Below are positions 60,109 through 64,000 of a stretch of DNA of 64,000 nucleotides, in pieces. Every line of letters begins with the position of its first letter. Position 1 is the stretch's first letter. Source of the DNA: Thalassotalea nanhaiensis (GTDB lineage Bacteria > Pseudomonadota > Gammaproteobacteria > Enterobacterales > Alteromonadaceae); assembly GCF_031583575.1 (NCBI RefSeq), contig NZ_CP134146.1, forward strand, positions 4,030,001-4,094,000, in the 5' to 3' direction. The notes below the pieces were generated by a model. That model worked only from the letters and a program-made list of their open reading frames with translations, had not been told where the DNA came from and ran no database searches. The translations under genes and the position numbers were made by a program.

Positions 60109-61059
60109 TTATATCGCTGCCGCCGATGAAAAGTTGAACACTTGGCAATTCATCTGCTTGGCCTCATTGACAAGTGTTTGGCTTAGCATTGAATTAACAT
60201 TGTTAAGATAACAGACTCGCTTGCCTTGCTTTAATAGCGTCAGAGCTTTATTCATATTTTCTTCATTTAACACTGTTTTTGGCGCATCTCGTCGGCATAA
60301 ATCTATTATTACGCTACCAACATCCAAATCATGCACAATATTATCTGCTTTTTGCATATTTCTTACTGCACCTAAGGTTAACAAGTCGGGGTGCAGTGGC
60401 GTATCAACAATCAATAGTTCAGCCTGGCTCATAGCAACATCCTCGCTATCGGCCAGTTGTGTATTAAACGTGTGCTCGAGATTTTCCCCCTGCTCGATAC
60501 CTGTGCCACTGAAAAATGTTTCCCAAAATAACCGGCGGTTGGCAAAATTAGTAAAGTGATCTTTGACCGATTGACGCTTTTCTCCGGCAAAAGATGCCAG
60601 TTTACCAAGTGATTGTGGAATGATGGTTTCTAGTTTTTCTCGCCAATAACGCAATAATACCGGCGACTGACCAGAGCTGGTCATGGCAAAAACCATAGGA
60701 GTACGATCGATAATTGCCGGTGTAATAAAGTGACACAAGTCAGCATTGTCGACCACATTGGCCAACACACCATTATCCAATGCATCTTTACTTATTTGTT
60801 CATTTAAGACGCGGTTTTCCGTTGCCACAAATACCAGTTGTTTATTGGCTAATTGTGACTTTTCATAATAACCATCGATGTAATTAATTTTATCTGCATC
60901 AATCAGTGCTTGTACGTTTGCTGACACTTTGGGTGACACCACCGTTACGCTTGTCGGACTTTTTATCAGTAACTCAATTTTAGCACTGGCAATATCACCG
61001 CCGCCCACAACTAACACATTCGTCTTTTTCGCATCCAGGAAAATAGGAAAGTAATTCAT
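60109..61059 (-). CDS. Precorrin-2 dehydrogenase/ferrochelatase (CysG N-terminal type) with degenerate SUMT tail
   Basis: A 316-residue protein. Residues 1-215 match the CysG N-terminal half that oxidises precorrin-2 to sirohydrochlorin and inserts iron. VLVVGGGDIASAKIELL is the NAD loop, NVVDNADLCHFITPAIIDRT the active-site region, and TSSGQSPVLLRYWREKLE the Ser-containing motif. Residues about 217-316 align with the start of the CysG SUMT domain (LLTLGAVRNMQKAD, then LCRRDAPK and KQGKRVCYL). The SAM loop GAGPGD is replaced by DTPLHP and the rest is missing, so methylation must come from the neighbouring SUMT. It makes siroheme, the heme d1 precursor. Confidence 0.87.
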   Translation of the reverse strand: MNYFPIFLDAKKTNVLVVGGGDIASAKIELLIKSPTSVTVVSPKVSANVQALIDADKINYIDGYYEKSQLANKQLVFVATENRVLNEQISKDALDNGVLANVVDNADLCHFITPAIIDRTPMVFAMTSSGQSPVLLRYWREKLETIIPQSLGKLASFAGEKRQSVKDHFTNFANRRLFWETFFSGTGIEQGENLEHTFNTQLADSEDVAMSQAELLIVDTPLHPDLLTLGAVRNMQKADNIVHDLDVGSVIIDLCRRDAPKTVLNEENMNKALTLLKQGKRVCYLNNVNSMLSQTLVNEAKQMNCQVFNFSSAAAI

Positions 61060-61074
61060 TATTTTTATAGCTCT

Positions 61075-62664
61075 TTAATGACTAGTTCCGCGTTCATAAT
61101 GAGTTTTATTATAAACATTATACTTACCAGACGGCTTCTTCATCGGTAATCGTTTGATTTCTTTCAAACTATTAGCATCATACACAATGACTTCACCATC
61201 ATTATCCCAAATGCTCAATAATACGTATTTTCCGTCTTTGGTAAATTCAACATGCGCAGCTGTTTTACCCGGTGACGGTGCTAAAGTTTTAACGATCTCT
61301 AATGTATCTTTTTTAATGATATGAACTTTTTCTTTATTTGGACCAAAAAACACATCAACCCAAGCATACGGTGATTTACTATGACTGCGCATAAAAAATC
61401 CAGGACCTTCGGTTTCAATTTCTTTGATCACTTGCCAGTTGTCCATATCAATAACAGTCACTCGGCCATCTTTGATATTTGGTGAGGCAAATACCTGTTT
61501 TCCCTGATAGTCCCAAGTAATGCCTGAGCCTAAATGTGGCATGCCCGCCATTTCAATGGTTGCAACTTTCTTTTTTGCATCCAAATTAATCACTTGCCCA
61601 TTTTGACTGTCGCGTGAAGCACCAATTAAATTTATATACTCAGGATCAAAGAAGAAATCATCGAGGTAGTCTTCAGTTGTTATGCGTCGAATTGGGAATT
61701 GCTCTTCACTCTTCCAATTTTCAACTTTTCCTTCACCACCATCTTTTCGATAATCGTGCGCCCAACCTTTATAAACCTCAACACCACCTGCTGAGCTGTA
61801 AGGTATCTCCCAAACTTCTTTCACATCTTTTAACGCGACAATGAAGCTTGTTCTTGGAGGAGCGTTATAAACGGCACTAACTCGAGATGATTTACCGTCT
61901 TTATCGGCTGTAGGTACCACTTTAATCGGCGTTAGGTTTTCAGTATCTAAAATTACAATATTATGCGGCAGGTAATTACCAACAATGGCGTATTTTCCAT
62001 CTGATGAAACTGCCATATTTCGAGTGTTGATACCGGCGCGGATCTCCGCCACAGTTTTCATATTGTAAATATCATATTTACTGATCCAACCGTCACGTGA
62101 GGCAAAATAAACAAACCGCCCATCTGGGGAATATTTAGGACCACCATGAAGTGCAAAGCGGGTTTTGAAGCGTGTTATTGGCTCAAATGTATCACCATTT
62201 AATAAAGTAGCTGAGTGATCGCCAAGCTCCACCACGATAAATAAATTCATTAAATCAGCATCAAATTGCGGTTCATTTGGTAATGTACTTTGATCAAAAT
62301 GCTGCACATGAGAAGCATTAATATCTGCCAAGCTCCACTCTGGTACCGTTTCAGCCGGCGTGTAAATATACTCGACCAGTTGGTCAATATCATCTTTAGA
62401 TAATGTTTGTGCAAAAGCGGGCATTTGCGTAGCGACACGCCCCTTACTTATAACACCACTGGCTTTATTTTTACGTAGTCGCGATAGATTTTCTGGAAAT
62501 AACGCCGGTCCCATACTGCCCATACGATTTAAGCCATGACAGCTTTGACAGTGTTGCTGATAAAGTTGTTCAGCATTTTGTTTTTCTGCTGCGAAAACAC
62601 TATAACTGAGCAGTAAGGTAATACCTGTAACAAGTATATTTACAATGGATGTTTTATTGTTCAT
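61075..62664 (-). CDS. nirN: Cytochrome c / heme d1-binding protein NirN
   Basis: A 529-residue periplasmic protein with a signal peptide (ending YSVFAA). An N-terminal cytochrome c domain has CQSCH (C39, C42, H43) and a probable axial Met in ATQMPAF, and an eight-bladed d1-type propeller follows. NirN oxidises dihydro-heme d1 to heme d1 and passes it to the nitrite reductase NirS. LFIVVELGDHSATLLNGD and FALHGGPKYSPDGRFVYFAS are NirN-like, and GKYNVYN ends the propeller. NirS shares the fold, but the HGGPK and INTRNMAVS segments favour NirN, as does the cluster. Confidence 0.88.
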   Translation of the reverse strand: MNNKTSIVNILVTGITLLLSYSVFAAEKQNAEQLYQQHCQSCHGLNRMGSMGPALFPENLSRLRKNKASGVISKGRVATQMPAFAQTLSKDDIDQLVEYIYTPAETVPEWSLADINASHVQHFDQSTLPNEPQFDADLMNLFIVVELGDHSATLLNGDTFEPITRFKTRFALHGGPKYSPDGRFVYFASRDGWISKYDIYNMKTVAEIRAGINTRNMAVSSDGKYAIVGNYLPHNIVILDTENLTPIKVVPTADKDGKSSRVSAVYNAPPRTSFIVALKDVKEVWEIPYSSAGGVEVYKGWAHDYRKDGGEGKVENWKSEEQFPIRRITTEDYLDDFFFDPEYINLIGASRDSQNGQVINLDAKKKVATIEMAGMPHLGSGITWDYQGKQVFASPNIKDGRVTVIDMDNWQVIKEIETEGPGFFMRSHSKSPYAWVDVFFGPNKEKVHIIKKDTLEIVKTLAPSPGKTAAHVEFTKDGKYVLLSIWDNDGEVIVYDANSLKEIKRLPMKKPSGKYNVYNKTHYERGTSH

Positions 62665-62673
62665 TAGTAATTC

Positions 62674-63525
62674 CTATCCAACGGATAACTCAGGGATTTG
62701 GCTAAACGGTTGCGCTGCATTTTCCGCTTGAAAATATCCCACTCCGGCAACGTGTTTAGGATCAAGTTGCTCAACGACATTGCCAACAACGATAAGCGCA
62801 GGTGGCTTAATATCATTATCAATAACCATTTTCTCAAGCGAGCCTAATGTGCCTCTGAACACTTGTTGATCAACTCTGGTGCCTTGTCTGATTATTGCAG
62901 CAGGTGTACTGCCAACACGGCCATGCTCGATCAGTTTTTCTGAAATCATTTTCACCGCGCTTATGCCCATATAAAACACCACAGTTTGGTTGTCATTATT
63001 CAAGCTTTGCCAAGGTAATACTAACTGACCATCATTTTGCAAATGTCCGGTAACAAAAGTACAACATTGAGAAACTCCGCGATGTGTTAACGGGATCCCA
63101 GCATATGTTGTCGCTGCGGAAGCGGCGGTAATACCTGATAACACATGGCAATTCACGCCGTGTTTAAGCAAGTGCTCAGCTTCTTCACTGCCGCGACCAA
63201 AAATAAACGGATCGCCACCCTTTAAACGTAAAACACGTTTATTTTGCAATGCATAATCCACCAAAACTCGATTAATGTCCCCTTGCGGTACGCAATGTTT
63301 TGCCTGTTTTTTTCCTACGTAAAAACGTTCACAATCAGCAGGTAATAGGTCCATAATGTCATCGCTAACCAAGCGGTCATAAACAACAACTTCAGCTTGC
63401 GCGATAAAGCGTACCGCTTTCACTGTCAGTAATTCTGGGTCGCCAGGACCGGCACCAACTAACGCTACTTCGCCTTTAGCAAAGTTAGTTCGTTTAGCTA
63501 TTTTATTAATAAGGAAATCAGCCAT
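62674..63525 (-). CDS. nirE: Uroporphyrinogen-III C-methyltransferase (SUMT)
   Basis: A 283-residue SUMT that methylates uroporphyrinogen III at C2 and C7 to precorrin-2 using SAM. VALVGAGPGDPELLTVKA (about 21-38), VVYDRLVSDDIMDLLP, VGKKQAKHCVPQ, RVLRLKGGDPFIFGRG (about 97-112) and AGIPLTHRGVS are complete. In this cluster it plays the NirE role, feeding heme d1; cobA is an equivalent name. It lies 18 bp after nirJ and 9 bp before nirN. Confidence 0.92.
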   Translation of the reverse strand: MADFLINKIAKRTNFAKGEVALVGAGPGDPELLTVKAVRFIAQAEVVVYDRLVSDDIMDLLPADCERFYVGKKQAKHCVPQGDINRVLVDYALQNKRVLRLKGGDPFIFGRGSEEAEHLLKHGVNCHVLSGITAASAATTYAGIPLTHRGVSQCCTFVTGHLQNDGQLVLPWQSLNNDNQTVVFYMGISAVKMISEKLIEHGRVGSTPAAIIRQGTRVDQQVFRGTLGSLEKMVIDNDIKPPALIVVGNVVEQLDPKHVAGVGYFQAENAAQPFSQIPELSVG

Positions 63526-63543
63526 AATAAATTCTCTTTATTT

Positions 63544-64000
63544 TTAAATGTTGGTAACCGTAATTGCTTCACTTGCAACAGAAGTTAAACCAATTTCTTG
63601 ATCGGTTAAGTAGCAGCCAGGATCTTCTGCCCATACATCACCAGACTGTGCAAAAGCTCTGGTACGAGTGTTGCCCCCACAAATATTTAAATATTCACAT
63701 TTTGCGCAACGACCTTTAACTGGTCGCGGACTTTGTCTAAAACCAAGCATTAATGGGTCTTGAGTGTTTTTCCAAACATCTGAAAACTTTTCAGTTTTAA
63801 CGTTACCAATAGGATGATTCCACCAATAGGTATCAGGATGAATAACACCGGTATTATCAATGTTTGCAACATTTACACCGCTGGCATTTCCGCCCCAATT
63901 GATTAATCGTTGTTCTAAATTGGCAACACGTTGTGGGTATTTATTTCCGAATTTCTTCATCGCCCATTGTAATAAAAACGGACCGTCTGCATCGTTATTA
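63544..64000 (-). CDS. nirJ: Heme d1 biosynthesis radical SAM protein NirJ (C-terminal part)
   Basis: The gene runs off the right edge; about 152 C-terminal residues are seen, reading DADGPFLLQWAMKKFGNKYP onward. WGGNASGVNVANIDNTG, then NHPIGNVKTEKFSDVWKN and the cysteine cluster GRCAKCEYLNICGGNTRTRA with DPGCYLTDQEIG match the SPASM-like auxiliary Fe-S region of NirJ. NirJ removes propionate side chains during conversion of siroheme-derived intermediates to heme d1. The N-terminal radical SAM domain lies outside the window. An internal ATG at 63958-63960 is not the start. Confidence 0.88.
   Translation of the reverse strand, partial: NNDADGPFLLQWAMKKFGNKYPQRVANLEQRLINWGGNASGVNVANIDNTGVIHPDTYWWNHPIGNVKTEKFSDVWKNTQDPLMLGFRQSPRPVKGRCAKCEYLNICGGNTRTRAFAQSGDVWAEDPGCYLTDQEIGLTSVASEAITVTNI

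Noticed and set aside
61075-62664. Cytochrome cd1 nitrite reductase NirS
   Set aside because: It has the same domain order, but the sequence around the d1 site (LHGGPK, INTRNMAVS) and the neighbouring genes fit NirN better.

Overview
The window looks like a chromosomal segment of a marine, low-GC gammaproteobacterium of the order Alteromonadales, most likely close to Colwellia or Thalassotalea. That placement is an inference. It rests on AT-rich, E. coli-like housekeeping proteins in conserved gammaproteobacterial order (gmk-rpoZ-spoT-ridA-trmH-recG; ubiE-ubiJ-ubiB then tatABC-tatD-hemB; gppA-rhlB divergent from trxA-rho; ubiD-fre), combined with a secreted pullulanase, an XdhABC purine-degradation operon and heme d1 genes. 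No rRNA, tRNA, insertion sequence, prophage or CRISPR array was found.

Layout. 1-7916 (minus strand): a seven-gene purine catabolic operon, transcribed xdhA-xdhB-xdhC-allB-alc-uraD-uraH (uraH cut by the window edge), taking hypoxanthine/xanthine to urate and hydroxyisourate, allantoin and ureidoglycolate plus urea. A palindrome sits in its promoter region. 8443-9171: a divergent membrane-anchored XRE-type regulator. 9312-10401: LrgA/LrgB. 10610-18807: acyl-CoA dehydrogenase, MscS channel, DUF938 methyltransferase plus ABM-domain protein, an amino acid permease, a probable small RNA, a small exported protein, a DUF445 protein and an aspartate/aromatic aminotransferase. 19032-23231: a 1399-residue pullulanase lipoprotein behind two in-phase ATACGTAT operator-like sites. 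23703-25388: a class IV aminotransferase paired with a sulfotransferase-like protein.

25492-32009: gmk, rpoZ, spoT, ridA, trmH, recG (transcription, stringent response, RNA modification, recombination). 32148-40204: ubiquinone genes ubiE/ubiJ/ubiB, an outer-membrane-type protein, the Tat translocase, tatD, and hemB of the cysteine-free metal type, followed by an EamA transporter. 41069-47376: gppA, rhlB, trxA, rho, a small unknown protein and rluF. 47545-50237: two secreted amidohydrolases in one operon, one of which appears to have lost its metal ligands. 50383-55753: an exported protein, ubiD, fre and a GAF-GAF-GGDEF-EAL c-di-GMP protein. 56129-60040: an exported protein with an internal duplication, and a large M14 metallopeptidase.

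60109-64000 (minus strand): a heme d1 module transcribed nirJ (partial)-nirE/cobA-nirN-precorrin-2 dehydrogenase. It makes siroheme and converts it to heme d1 for a cytochrome cd1 nitrite reductase that should be encoded outside the window. The last protein of this operon carries a shrunken, apparently dead SUMT-like tail.

The most interesting unexplained items are the free-standing + strand terminators that imply small RNAs (about 16080-16153 and 23290-23609), the amidohydrolase/pseudo-amidohydrolase pair, the aminotransferase-sulfotransferase pair, the SUMT remnant, the tandem CCATGG-type intergenic repeats and the membrane-anchored HTH regulator beside the purine operon.
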